NCBI RefSeq assembly: GCF_902459465.1
Contig: NC_047076.1
Coordinates: forward strand, 8,068,146 to 8,132,145
DNA length: 64,000 nt
Origin: Asterias rubens
Lineage: Eukaryota; Echinodermata; Asteroidea; Forcipulatida; Asteriidae
Direction of reading: 5' to 3'
Of this stretch, positions 50,437 to 61,751 are shown piece by piece. Numbering within the stretch: position 1 is the stretch's first letter; every line of letters starts with the position of its first letter. The notes beneath the pieces are model-generated. The model worked only from the letters and a program-made list of their open reading frames with translations, had not been told where the DNA came from and did no database searches. A program made the position numbers and the translations under genes.

Positions 50437-51290
50437 TTGACCTCAGTGAGGGAACTGTTTCAGTCTGTGTGGGCTAGCAACGTCACATACAAGGGTTCTA
50501 AAATCACATTAGTCTGAGGCAACATTTGAATATTTTGCGACTCCTTCATTCACATTAATTTATCAAGTAAAGAAAACAAAATTATGAACTTTTACGAGCC
50601 CAAAATTCATTTTCATGGAGGGAGGATACCGCAATGACATAGTTTGGTTGGGGGTGTGTAATGTATCAAACCATTAATTTGTGCATTTTGGCAGGTGATA
50701 TAATTTTTTTTTTGGGGGGGGGGGAGCTCAAGAAGGGGGGGGGCATGGGTTCTGAATGGAGGGTTGAGCCTCATATCTTCCCCTCCTCTCTAATGTTCAT
50801 AGGTTAGTTTTATTATAAACATGTACATCTAATTTAAAAACCAAACGTCTTTAATTTTTAGTATTTTTTCCCCAATATTTATGCCTCTTGAAAGACTCTG
50901 GGAACAAGATGTCCCTTTAACTGCTCCAGACAAAACATCTGAAAGTGTCTGCTTTTTCAGAAGCCCTTCCCTCAGCAGTAAGGCCTCCCGATATTGTTTC
51001 AGCTGCCATTTGTATTGTCTAGACTCTTCATCATGGCCTTTCCGAGACTCCATAGAATTAAAGTCTACAAGTTTTTGAGTTCATTGAGAGTTTACAAAGG
51101 ACACGCAAACTTTATTGCACCTGTAGTGTACCCAGAAATATTTGTGTTACCATGTACTATCATTAGCCATGTTAGAATGCGATAACAAGAGATTTCCATT
51201 GTTTTTATAAATAATAATAAGTTTAGTTACAATAGTTGGAATTGGAAAAATCTTGCAGCAGGTAGGCCTACACACCTATAGAGAACTGGA
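50437..51290. other. Intergenic, no gene seen
   Basis: G runs at about 50711-50725 and 50737-50744. Short ORFs at 50829-51185 have no family features. Confidence 0.4.
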
Positions 51291-51291
51291 A

Positions 51292-51350
51292 TAGGGAGCC
51301 CAAATTCATATTGCTGAAAATATTGCTTAACCATTTTCTGCTAAGCAAAA
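51292..51350. mobile_element. MITE-C left-end fragment
   Basis: GGAGCCCAAATTCATATTGC, then ATTGCTTAACCATTTTCTGC and TAAGCAAAAAC. Confidence 0.5.
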
Positions 51351-51419
51351 ACAAATACCTATATACGTGTTCTAAGAATGTAACTATAAGTACTAAATAG
51401 TCAACTTGCGGGTACAACA

Positions 51420-51620
51420 ATGTATACAAATCTGTTTTGAGGGAGTGTTGGCTCTGAAAAAGAGTCAGTGTGGTCTCGATGTTTCGAACAGTATACTCTA
51501 CTCGTTCTCGTAAAGACAAGTATTCTGTTGGAAACGTCGGGACCACACCGGCTCTTTTTAGAGCCACCACTCCTTCAAAAGAGATTTTATACATGGCTGT
51601 ACCTACAAGTTACTGTTTAG
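51420..51620 (+). repeat. Repeat with two inverted histone-type stem-loops
   Basis: On the + strand GGCTCTTTTTAGAGCC at 51550-51565 (six pairs, loop TTTT), followed by ACCACT, closely resembles a histone 3' stem-loop with its downstream ACCA. On the minus strand a degenerate partner lies at 51466-51450 (GACTCTTTTTCAGAGCC). Between them are CAGTATACTCTACTCGTTCT and GTTGGAAACGTCGGGACCAC. The distal flank TTTTATACATGGCTGTACC matches the repeat at 37.74 kb. Confidence 0.7.
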
Positions 51621-51744
51621 TATTTATAGGTACTTTCTTTTTTCTCACACAATGCAAAGCTTCAAACACCATTTATGCGTGATATGTTATTTTGGCTGGT
51701 AACGTTTTCCTGTTAAAGCAATCGCACAACATCGGTAAACAGTA

Positions 51745-51860
51745 TTGTCCAAAGGCCCACACTTAGTGTACCACAACTTATATATAAAATAACAAACCTG
51801 TGAAAATTTAGGCTCAATAGGTCATCGGAGTCGGGAGAAAATAACGGGAAAACCCACCCT
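51745..51860 (+). mobile_element. MITE-A fragment, left part
   Basis: TAAAATAACAAACCTGTGAA, AATTTAGGCTCAATAGGTCA and AACGGGAAAACCCACCCTTG. The outer end and the second half are not recognisable. Confidence 0.6.
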
Positions 51861-52584
51861 TGTTTCCGCACGTTTCGCCATGTCATGACATATGTTTAAA
51901 ACAAATCCGTTATTCTCGATATCGAGAATTGATGATTGTTTTAATGTTTTCTCAAAAAGTAAAGCACTTCATGGAATAATATTTCAAGGGAAGTCTTTCA
52001 CCATTACCTTCTGTAACCCTGTAAGTTATTTGTAAATCTGTGAACTTTTAATTTTTGTTCTTTTCAGAAAGTGCCCAATGGCTTTAAGCAGAATTATGTA
52101 GTACTTCGCTTGGTTTTGTTTCTTTCCGGCAGCTCTATGGAATCGGGGCCCTGATAAGGACGGTATAATCTTTGGTTTCGTTCATAGTATTACCCAAAAT
52201 ATGAAATGTATACCAGATAAATGTCATGTATCGAAAAACCACCGGGGATATCAATGTTGGAACCCAAAGATAGATATTGGCAAAATAGGGAGAATGCAAA
52301 TACTGTGCTAAATAAGCTCGGTTGGTAGAGCGTTGGCATGTTAATTCCAACTTAGCAGTCTTTAGTTAATTTGTCTTTGTTCAACCCCAAGTTAGATAGT
52401 GAAATCAGTATATAAATAGATTGAAAAGGAAGGGGATGGTGATGGGGAAGGGGATGGTGATGATGATGATAAGAGAACGTCCGGACTACTTTGATAAAGA
52501 GAGCTTTACTCTTTATAAAGCAATACCATCCACACATAGACTGTCCAGGAATAGAGTCCTATCAAGTGAATGATATCAATACAC
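51861..52584. other. Intergenic, no gene seen
   Basis: Contains GGGGATGGTGATG repeats at 52434-52465 (a small microsatellite-like patch) and a MITE-C scrap near 52125-52150. No gene. Confidence 0.45.
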
Positions 52585-53255
52585 TAGATAAGGTACAAAG
52601 GGGAGCCACAAAAACTAGCCTCGACCCGGCAAGATAAATCGTAGCAAGAGAGACTTGAATAATTGAACCTTAACCCCCTTGGAGGTTAGAAGAATGAAAG
52701 GATATCTGATGATGGTCTTCAACATTTTAATCAATTAGAAGAGCTTTTCAGTTTCACAATGTCACACAACACAAGCACAAAGTGAAACAACTTTGTACTC
52801 TTAAAAACACAATTAGGGAGCCACAAAATCTAGCCCTAACCCTGTGAGGTAAATCCTACCATGAGAGACTTGAAGAATTGAACCTGTACTCCCTTGGAGG
52901 TGAGAAAAATGAAAGGATATGTGATGATGGTGTTCAACATTTTAATTAACCAGCAGCCATAAACGTTGCACAAGTGGACTTACGCAGTTGTGTAAAGTTT
53001 CATGAAATCGGCTGATGAAGAGCTCTTCAGTTTCACAATGTCACACAACACAAGCAAAGGGTGACACAACTTCAAACTCCAACCCTGCAAGATAAATCTT
53101 ACTTGGAGGGACTACAATTGAACCTGTACCCCCTTGGAGGTTAGAAGAATGAGAGGTGATCTGGTGGAAGTCTTTAACATTCTAAATGGTCTAGATAATT
53201 TGACAGTATCACAATGTCACACAACACAAACACAAGCAGGAGACACAACTGTATA
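52585..53255 (+). pseudogene. Tandem LINE reverse-transcriptase C-terminal remnants
   Basis: Three units of about 220-240 bp share GGGAGCCACAAAA.CTAGCC, AGAGACTTGAA.AATTGAACC, CCCTTGGAGGTTAGAAGAAT and TTTCACAATGTCACACAACA. Units start near 52603, 52826 and 53060 (the third lacks its beginning). Translated pieces, PLEVRRMRGDLVEVFNILNG in the best unit and VQRGATKTS in the first, match the C-terminal part of non-LTR RT ORFs. Stops and frameshifts break every unit. The next unit starts at 53449 after a MITE. Confidence 0.75.
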
Positions 53256-53259
53256 CTCT

Positions 53260-53448
53260 AAAGCCCGGTTCATACTTCATGCGAGTGCGAAGCGAATTTG
53301 ACGTGAATTTGACGTCACAACCCTCCTTTCGCAGCGATATTCGCAAGTGAGTTTAGCAGAGTTGAACTGCTGCAAATTTTTCGTTGTGAATTTGTGACGC
53401 CAACATTCGTCTCGGATTCGCATTCGCAGGAAGTATGAACCGGGCTTT
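53260..53448. mobile_element. AAGCCCGGTTCATACTTC foldback MITE
   Basis: 189 bp. AAAGCCCGGTTCATACTTC at the left and GAAGTATGAACCGGGCTTT at the right. Inner words such as GCGAATTTGACGTGAATTTG and ATTTGTGACGCC are also inverted-related. Flanking host sequence is the LINE repeat phrase CTCT..TAAAAACACAAT, which is continuous in the neighbouring unit (52796). That fixes the insertion site and suggests a TA target duplication. Confidence 0.85.
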
Positions 53449-53500
53449 AAAAACACAATTATGGAGAGTCACAAAAACTGGCCCCAACCCTGTGAGGTGA
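53449..53500 (+). pseudogene. Start of a further LINE remnant unit
   Basis: AAAACACAATTATGGAGAGT, CACAAAAACTGGCCCCAACC and CTGTGAGGT repeat the beginning of the units upstream, cut off at about 53500. Confidence 0.65.
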
Positions 53501-53700
53501 TCATCATCATCATTTAGGCTGTATTCCTCCAGTGTATTCATGCTGTTCCTGCATATACCTTGTTGTCATCTCTCCATCTTCCTCTTTGTCTATCTCTTTT
53601 CCTTGTCCCTGTTCTTGGTTGCCAGTCCATTATTCTTGTTGTCCATCTGCTGTTATTTCTTCGGGTAGTGATGTCAACCAACAAGTTCAAAGGAAAAACT
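53501..53700 (-). pseudogene. LINE C-terminal fragment, minus strand
   Basis: On the minus strand one frame reads WQPRTGTRKRDRQRGRWRDD, the Arg-rich R.R.RWRDD type of ending seen at the C-terminus of many non-LTR RT ORFs. A stop, HWRNTA and a (GATGAT)n tail at about 53500-53515 follow. Only about 60 codons remain. Confidence 0.55.
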
Positions 53701-53854
53701 GTTCTTGAAAACAAATGGATATGGGGTACTAATAACCTGTAATTTCATCCCTCAACAATCCTTAGTAAAAAGTTAGTTAAACCACTTTCTTGAATGAAAT
53801 CCGTTGTTAAAGACACAGTGATTTTTTTTTCAAACTTTTAGGTGCAAATTAGGC

Positions 53855-54135
53855 TGTATCTTAATTGGCATTACAGCTACAACTGCTGCCAAGGACGTCC
53901 TAAACAAAAATCTTTCCATGATCTCACTAAAAAAATAAATTGGAAAAATTCCCTGATTCTGGAAACCTTTTTCTTGTTATGTTGAATGTAGTTCTAAATA
54001 TTTTTCTGATTGTTGTACAAAATCTCCTTGATTAAGGAAATTTTGTCTCTGAATGCAAGATGCAAATGTTGGCAGCATGACGACCCCATGATCAAGTGGT
54101 AGCCACAGCTATAACTGCCAATTCGGGTACTGCAA
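53855..54135. mobile_element. Foldback element, TACGGCTAC family, copy 3 (diverged)
   Basis: TTGGCATTACAGCTACAACT and GCCAAGGACGTCC at the left; GGTAGCCACAGCTATAACTG and CCAATTCGGGTACTGCA at the right. Confidence 0.45.
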
Positions 54136-55341
54136 TATTTTTGTGTTGAGATCAAATATTAAATTTTCTGTTTTTATTTCAAGCATCTATATTATAATGA
54201 ATAGGGTAGATGGCCTTAGCTTTCGATCCAATCCGGACCTTCTTCGGAGGCATAAATAAGTACAAACAAATACATATCCATTTATAGAAAAAGAGAGGGG
54301 GAAAGGGATTAAGGAAAGGATCCAGAAAGAAGCGGGAAAATAACAGCCAATCAAAGTTTCTATTTCAGAAACAGTATGGTGGCTATGAACCAATAGGAGT
54401 GAAGTGGCGAGGACAAAGGATGTTTAGTATGAAAGGATGGGTTACTGGACCATAAAAGTGGTAAATGTATTGTTCGACAACAATGCATGGAAACATGAAA
54501 GGGTAGGATTAGAGAGCAAGTTGCATCATGATGCAACTAACAATGGTCAATTAATAATAATAGCAAGATCAAAGGTATGATGATTTTAAAAATAGATATG
54601 AGGGACCTGTGGAAAAAGGGGGGGGGGGTTACTTACATCAGATAGTTACAGTGATGAATTTATAAAAACATCTATATTATATATATTTTTTCCTGTTCAT
54701 TATTTGGACAGAAAAAAAATCAAAAGGGTGCGCCAATGACCTCAGCCAAGTACTGAAATTGGGCTGGGAAAACCTTGGGTTCCAACATCCATTGCGCACT
54801 GAAAGCACAGAGTTTGTTTAAATAGAGTTTAAATGTCAATAAATGTGATTTGAGGAATAAGAGAAATCTGAAGATGTTTCCACCAGTGGGTTTGTTGACA
54901 AGTACCTCCTGCAGATGAACCTGTGTTTACATTTGAAAATGGTTTGGGGCAGAGGGTGGTGCCTTAATGAAGTGACGAGGGATTTCTTTAAGGATCAGTG
55001 GAGATAAGTATACTGTCATTGCCCGGGTGACCAGAAGTACTTGTCACTGAAGAGAAATTGGACCCAATAAATTAGTCGCTAGACCGGGGGGGGGGGGGGG
55101 GGGGTGTCCTCCTGGACGACTGCCAGGGTTTGGCTTAGCTGTGTAAAATACGGTGTGTCAAACTTCTGTCAAAGCTTGTGGACGAGATTTGAAGAAAAAG
55201 TCATTTGAACAAAAGTAAATAATTTTGTCAGATCGGTCATTCTAGTGGATGTTTTTAAATTTTATGAAGAAAATATGGAAATAAAAGAAGAACAATAAAA
55301 ATCTTCAATTCAATTATAACTCAACACTTTTCTGTTTGAAC
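54136..55341. other. Intergenic, one TTTCGATCCAATCC repeat scrap, no gene seen
   Basis: At 54205-54255 a stretch TTAGCTTTCGATCCAATCCG then GACCTTCTTCGGAGGC has the TTTCG...TCTTC layout of the 36.56 kb element. A G run of 19 lies at 55086-55104. No coding exon is seen. Confidence 0.4.
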
Positions 55342-55690
55342 TTAAAGGAACGCGTTGCCTTGGATCGGTAGAGTTTGTCTTTGAAAAGCGTTTGTAACCG
55401 TTTGTTAAAAAAAGGATATGGTTGGGAAGATGTTGTAAAAGTAGAATACAATGATCTACACGATTTTGCCTCGAAATTGCGTGGTTTTCCTTTTACTTTG
55501 CGAACTTACACGGTCGGCCATTTATGGGAGTCAACCATGGCCGACCGTGTTAGTCGACGAGGTAAAAGGAAAACCACGCAAGTTTGAGGCATATTTGTGT
55601 GGATCATTGTAAAACCTCTTTCTAACCATATGCATTTGATAACAAACGGTTACAAACGCTTTGTATAGACCAACTAGTCCTTTAAATGTA
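55342..55690. mobile_element. TTAA-bordered foldback MITE (AAAGGAACGCG type)
   Basis: TTAAAGGAACGCGTTGCC at the left and TAGTCCTTTAA at the right. The arms pair over most of their length (AAGCGTTTGTAACCGTTTGT with its inverse near 55640; GCGTGGTTTTCCTTTTAC; CACGGTCGGCCAT). The spacer near 55527-55535 is short. TTAA at both borders is as in MITE-A. Confidence 0.8.
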
Positions 55691-56516
55691 GTCATCGCTT
55701 GTTTTTTTTTCACAACCTAATGCTGATTTATGTGCCAGATACGATGAAATTCATCTGTGAAAGTTTCAGTTGAATACAGTATCAACATTTTGAGAAAACA
55801 GCACAAAACTTTCATGGTATTTTTACCAAGACCATCTAAACCATCCAATCTAAGATTTGGGGCTGCTGGTCCAAAGGACCTTTTTTTCTATTGATGCAGG
55901 CAGGCATACAAATCTTATGTTACAGTTCAGAAAGGTTACCCAACCGCATCTTTGTCCGCATTGAGGGCAGGCAGCATTCATACAGACACCGTGGAAATTT
56001 CCTAAAGTCACCCGAAGGCGAACTTTAGATATTTTATTGGTTTGTAATCAAAAGGGGGCACTTCAGATGAAATAATTTTGCGGAGTGCTTTTTACCATCT
56101 TTACATCAAGTAGGCTTAAACAATTTCTTTGAGGGTCAATCATTACCAAAGTATAATTCTACCTTTAGCACAAGATTGATCGGAAACAAACTTTTGACAT
56201 GCAGTCCCAAATCTTACAAACTGTTTAAGTATAATTTTGGAGGGCTTGGGAGGGGTAGGCTTAACTAAGAAGAAATATCATCAATCAAACAAAAGTTTGG
56301 TTTTTAATAACAATTTGAGAGGTTAATAATAATCTTTACTCACAAACGAAAGGTGAAATGCAACGTGTTTGACTACAACGTGTTTGATCCGCAGGCATGT
56401 ATAGGGGCCTTTTGACCCATTGTATGACCACATAGCACAGACAGAGACAGAAATTGTAACATTTTTCCTAAAGGTAGAAAAAACTGGAGGGTTGGAGAAA
56501 ATCCCTTGAGGCATAG
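55691..56516. other. Intergenic, no gene seen
   Basis: No supported feature. Confidence 0.5.
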
Positions 56517-56877
56517 GATCTCAAAGACAAGTCTTCTCACCTGGTGTATCTCAATATATGCATAAAATAACAAAGCTGTGAAAATTTGAGCTCAATTGGT
56601 CGTCAAAGCTGCAAGATAACTTTGAAAAAGAAAAAATCTTTGTCATACAAAGTTGCGTGCTTTCAGATGCTTGATTTTGAGACCTCAAAATCTTATTCTG
56701 AGGTCTCAAAATCAAATTCGTGGAAAATTACTTTTTTTCTCGAAAACTATGGCACTTCAGAGGGAGCCGTTTCTCACAATGTTTTATACTATCAACCTCT
56801 CCCCATTACTCGTTACCAAGTAAGTTTTATGCTAATAATTATTTTGAGTATTTACCAATAGTGTCCACTCCCTTTAA
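56517..56877 (+). mobile_element. MITE-A copy, 5' end missing
   Basis: Starts inside the family (CTCAAAGACAAGTCTTCTCA), has the central GAGACCTCA/TGAGGTCTCA hairpin near 56679-56708 and ends GTGTCCACTCCCTTTAA. Confidence 0.8.
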
Positions 56878-57879
56878 CTCTACTCACATACCGGCCCATT
56901 TATATAAACTTTAGAAAAAACATCTATTGCTCCACAAATTTGTCTGCTAAGCAAAATAATTAATATAGAATCAGTTAAAAACCCAATATGCATTGCATAG
57001 TACTTGGCTGGTAACCTTTGTCGTCTAAGCACATTTGTGTACAGACTTGAGATCTTCTCAAAACTTGCCTCGGATTTGTTTAGATATTTTCATATCTTTG
57101 TCACAGTTTCAAAAACTGCTATTTTGAAATCAATAAGTAACTCAATTTATCAGCTTGCATTATCCCATATTTTATTTCTTTTTCAAAACCATGAAGTAAG
57201 TAGCTCCATATTATATGAATTACTTATAATACAACAAATGAGCTATTATTTTAATCAAGTTGAAAAAGGAATAAAACAGTAAGATAAACAAAGGTTTATA
57301 AGATTATGTTGTGAGATAGAGGTACATAAACAAAACATACAATTGACAAAAGTAAATAAACAAAGCATTAATCCAATTTTCCTTGAACCAATTTTTCCTT
57401 ACCGACTTATTTTTTCAATACACTTTTGGTTAGCAGGAATTGATGGTCTTTGCATATAGCGCCCTCTTGTGTGTTAAATACCACCCAAAAATTTTAATTT
57501 GGCCATTCCAACAAATATGAATGAAAGTATGGTACCAGTAAAATATGCAAAAACTTATAGTATCTGAACCTATATTTGAATTGAAGTGGAAACCTCAGGG
57601 GCGAGAGTCATTACTAACGAAAAAGTCTGAAACTTGGATACAAATTCAAAGGTATGTTGAAATGATGGCATTTCTACCTTTTGGTAACCCCTGGGGCTAT
57701 AGATTCCAAGGAGCTTTTGGAAACAGTATCCAAAGCACTAGAGAAGTAGACCAATGAGCAGGATCTCTTAATATGGGGAAACAAATCTTGTCTGATTTTC
57801 TTCACCAGGCCAAAGAAAAAGTCTGAAATCAGCCAAGTCTAAACAATCTCATCCCTGAAACCTGCAAAAGTTAAGCCGG
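56878..57879. other. Intergenic with MITE-C scraps
   Basis: TGTCTGCTAAGCAAAATAAT and TACTTGGCTGGTAACCTTTG (56940-57025) belong to MITE-C. The ORFs at 57004-57282 and 57545-57757 have no family features. Confidence 0.4.
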
Positions 57880-58115
57880 GCCCAGTTTGTCTTAAACATG
57901 TTAAAGCTTGTACTGTATTTAGAGCAAAAAGAGCAGACTATATTGCTGACGAAATTCCTTTGCTTAGTGAAAAACAAGATGGTCCCCAATTGTAACCGTT
58001 TAAACTACATTGTATAGCAATTTACTAATGTACTTAGTAACTCATTTCTGCTAAGCAAGATTTATTTTGAGCTTATCAACTTTTGCTTACAAGCTTTAAG
58101 AAACTGGGAAAAGAT
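57880..58115. mobile_element. MITE-C copy, diverged
   Basis: GGGCCCAGTTTGTCTTAAAC at the left, TTTCTGCTAAGCAAGATTTA inside and GCTTTAAGAAACTGGGA at the right. Confidence 0.55.
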
Positions 58116-58578
58116 GTTAAACTTTCCATTATTTCCCATGTTTGCTTGAATACTGAACTGATTCTCTTACTAGGCAAAATATCATAACTAAACTTGTAAT
58201 TATAAACTGAAATTTCTTTAACTCTTACAAAATCCAAATTAAACCTCTCCATTTAGCTATAAATGGCAGCTCTGATTGATGTATACATGCCTTAAGACTC
58301 ATGCCCAGCAGCTGTTCAATACTGAGTCCATCAAAATGTGGCAAAATCGGGGATAGATTTTAGAGGTTTTTCTGGCCAAATAGATTCCGACACTGCAGGT
58401 GACAAAAGCAGAGAATTTTTAGTTGGTCTGCACCATGTAGGTAGTCAAGGCATACATGTACATATTTATAATAAATTTTTTTAAATTTTTATACACATTT
58501 GGACGGATTTCTTTCATTATATATTTCTCATTTTCCACTTTTATGTTAACAAGTGTTTTACAAAAAAATTAATATATA
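58116..58578. other. Intergenic, no gene seen
   Basis: AT-rich; no supported feature. Confidence 0.5.
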
Positions 58579-58825
58579 ATGTGTTGTGTAACGCATGTAA
58601 AAGAACCCAGTGCACTTATCGAAAAGAGATTCGCCCGGTGTTCCTGGTTGTGGCTGCTTAATGCGCCGTAGCACCTTGTAAACCCTTATAAAGTGCTACA
58701 TAATTGGGTCTCAAAATTCATCACTGCAATTACCTATCTTTCTGAAAGTTTGTATATACTCAGCGCCTTGAGTACCTTGTGTGGTAGATTTGGCGCTATA
58801 TAAGACTTCGATATTATTATTGAAT
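58579..58825 (+). repeat. SINE body with LINE-type tail, head missing
   Basis: ATGTGTTGTGTAACGCATGT, AAAAGAACCCAGTGCACTTA, CCTGGTTGTGGCTGCTTAAT and GCGCCGTAGCACCTTGTAAA, ending TTTGGCGCTATATAAGACTT and ATTATTATTG. This is the uninterrupted reference for the split SINE at 21875-22380 and the copy at 46965. Confidence 0.75.
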
Positions 58826-59409
58826 TAATATAGTTTATTAACTGTACTCCCTTTGATAGTAACCGAAAATATAAAATGTTAAGCAACCACGAATCATGCT
58901 TTTAATCTGATTGTAATTTTCTTTTTTTAAGAATTTCTTCCTAATAGACTAACTACGTTTTTAATAAATACACTTTTTTATATATATACAGATGAAGATA
59001 AGTTTTCTGATCAAATTATCTCCTCTGAAAGGTATTAACTTGATCTAGGAATGAAATATACATCACATAAAAAAAATCTGCCTGAAGTACAAGTTGAATT
59101 CAGAACATAAAACCGAAAAATCATACTGGAATAATTTACATATTATACACACAAGCCGCTTTAGTAATGTTAAAGCTCAACCACCTTTACTTTCTTTAAA
59201 AAGGAACATCCCTCTTCTTTTAATGGACTATGCCCTTCACATGTACCTAACATGAGGCAAGTCAATACAGGGGGGGATTTAAAATGGACAGAGAATCAAT
59301 AGAATAGATGGATATATCTTGGCGTTACATTTTTTATGAACAAATATTTTGTATAGACGTCTACATGACAATGTTAGATGGAAGAAAACCCTCGTTGGTA
59401 CATCGGCCC
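58826..59409. other. Intergenic, no gene seen
   Basis: AT-rich; no supported feature. Confidence 0.5.
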
Positions 59410-59605
59410 AATAGACCCTTCCCATGAAATGTGCTAATTACATCCATGCATGCGTACACTAGACCCTATTGGTTGGCAAACGCCATAGAAAAGTGCACTT
59501 GGCAGATGCACATTTAAAACAGTGCAATGTTCCTTCATTTTGCCAACCAAAATGTTAGTCGAACGCGCTATGTGCAATTTACATATTTCATGGAACGGGT
59601 CTATT
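59410..59605. mobile_element. MITE-F, copy with ATGAAAT ends
   Basis: AATAGACCCTTCCCATGAAA at the left and TTTCATGGAACGGGTCTATT at the right. The arms continue through TTGGTTGGCAAA and TTTTGCCAACCAAA. About 196 bp. Confidence 0.75.
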
Positions 59606-59825
59606 TCATAATCTACATTACTATACCTCATACATATTCATGATTGACAGCTGAAGTCTCAAAAGTCAAATCATTATATCATTTCTGTTTACCAAGAGCA
59701 TGCACCAATATTCTTGCACAGAGTAAATACGCATGCATAGTAGAATATCACACGCGCAACAGCTGTGCATTTTTGAAGCAATCATGGGACTGGTTTCGGG
59801 TGAGCAGTCAATATTGTACCCCCGG

Positions 59826-60139
59826 AATAGACCCCATGCACAACGCGCAGCACACATACATGTGCAGCTTCTGTCCGCCATTTTGTATGTCAAAACGTAC
59901 ATGTCAGAATTTGACCTCATGGAGACTTGTGAATTAGTATTTCCCTCCTCAGTAGCTGTGAGTTTAATATAAGTTTGCTGGGAAAGGAATGGACTCCCCA
60001 AAAAGGCAGAAATTGAAGACGCGCATTGTTCGGAGGTGCGTAAACATGTGTACCATCCTTTTGTGCACGTTTTGACACACAAATTGGCGGACAGGAGATG
60101 TGTGTGTTTGTGCACTGCCCGGTGTGCATAGGGTCTATT
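59826..60139. mobile_element. MITE-F, longer copy
   Basis: AATAGACCCCATGCACA to TGTGCATAGGGTCTATT. Inner arms include CTTCTGTCCGCCATTTTGT against ACAAATTGGCGGACAGGAG. About 314 bp. ORFs read across it on both strands because it is a palindrome, not because it codes. Confidence 0.8.
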
Positions 60140-61500
60140 AAAAATTGACAAACTAGGTCCCTCGGCGAATAATGCTTGATGATTGATGAAGTCCTTTATT
60201 AGTTTCCTGTCACTGGCTTTCTACAATGAGTTGCCAGAAAGCTCTCAATGAACTATTGGGGAAAACAAAACGGGAAAGGATAAAATGAATCAACTTTGCA
60301 TTGTCAACATTTTGCATTGTAGTGAAATATTATGTGGATGACATTAAGATGTTTGTAAAGTTTGATTATAAAATGAGCTGGTGTTAAACTTCACTTACTG
60401 GTTAATGGTTTAAATGTTCATTGCTAGTACCATGATAAACAAATTAATGAGATTCCACAACCTTGAACCCAGGGGGATAGTGAATCTTGCAACAAACCAC
60501 TAGGCTAGGTACTAAGGCTTAAAAATCCATGAATACGCAATGCGCATAGTGCACAATCCTTTAAGATTGAAATACAATGTACACACTAATCAATAGACTT
60601 AGTTTTTACTGATAACATAGGCCCTTTCTTGCAGTTGTTTTAATAAATTGCGCGTGCTTTGCGTACCAGCGCCAGACGAAAGAACGAAGCCTGAAGCTGA
60701 ATCCAAAGCCAAAACCTTGGATTCCAAAAGGGCCATAGTACGCAATACTGATACATGTGGGTAGCTTGGCATGTACTTTAATTCTCCTGTGCGCTCTGTC
60801 CTTTGCGTTTTGCAGTACGCACAATGCATGATGGACGCATGGATTTCCAACCTTAACCACTGTTAACCAGCAATGTTAACAGTACACGCATTGGTCTTTT
60901 ACAGCCATTAACACAAGCCAAGTTGTTTGTTTTTAAACATGGCCTAACACTGCAACAGCCATCACCAATAACTTAGTTTGGTTTGTACACATGTGTTAAG
61001 TTTTGCCCAGTGTTGTAAGTTACACAAAAAGTTTTTTAAATTTTAATCAAGTGTTTACTGGTTAATGGTTTTGATGGTGATGATATTTCAATAGTTTATG
61101 CTAGTACCATGAAACACAAAGTAAACATTCGACAACCTTGAACCCAGTGGGTTAGTGAATCTTGCCACAAACCACTCAAGGAGGGGGGGGGGGGAGACAT
61201 GTCAATTGAACTTCATCCACTTGGAAACATTTCTGAAACCTTGGAGAGGGGTAAGGTACCCCTTTCTAAAAAAAAAACCTGTATTGCCATTACTAGAACA
61301 AAGAAAGCAGGCCTCCAATGCCTAGGTTTCAGGGTTCAGGCTGCATGTTTACTGCTTACCCCTGCTCCACAGCAGGGGTGGCTATTCCCCAGGGTAATGC
61401 GATCCAAGTGTGAAAGGGTTGGTCGTTTCCCCCCAGGGAATTCAGTAGTGTGAAAAGGACTCACATGGCTGTTGGAAATACTATATTTTGCTTGAATAAT
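60140..61500. other. Intergenic with a direct repeat, no gene seen
   Basis: A phrase block (TTACTGGTTAATGGTTT, GCTAGTACCATG, ACAACCTTGAACCCAG, GTGAATCTTGC) occurs at about 60392-60502 and again at about 61055-61180. The segment 60640-60850 is G+C-richer and open in two minus-strand frames, but neither is recognisable. A G run lies at 61182-61194. Confidence 0.45.
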
Positions 61501-61751
61501 GGGTGCGTTCGTTTAGCTTCCCTGGGTCGACCCCGGTCTGCCCCCGGTGCGTTCAATAGCTTTGACGTCATTCCAGGGGCTCACCCGGGTCAGCCCCCAG
61601 TGCCCTGCTTGTGGAGTGGGTCACTTGGGGGCTGGCCCCAGGTGCATGACATAACTACAAGAGCGGTGAGTGATCGTTCGTTTAGCTCTTGTCAGGGGCT
61701 CACCCGAGTGAGCACCGCGGGGTAGACCCAGGGAAGCTTATCGAACGCACC
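61501..61751. mobile_element. MITE-B copy 2, longer
   Basis: GGGTGCGTTCGTTTAGCTTC at the left; GGAAGCTTATCGAACGCACC at the right. The middle is G+C-rich with further inverted words (GGGGCTCACCCGGG). 251 bp against 150 bp for the copy at 4651, so the two differ in the middle. Confidence 0.8.

Noticed and set aside
52352..52537. His-rich minus-strand ORF
   Set aside because: It reads the GGGGATGGTGATG microsatellite-like patch in reverse and is not a gene.
52979..53035. Possible hammerhead ribozyme (CTGATGAAGAGCTCTTCAG)
   Set aside because: The CTGATGA word and a small stem are present, but the required GAAA on the far side and closing stems are not. It is part of the LINE remnant.
59666..60151. 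161-codon minus-strand ORF with partners on the other strand
   Set aside because: It largely overlaps the MITE-F palindrome at 59826-60139, which gives similar open frames on both strands.
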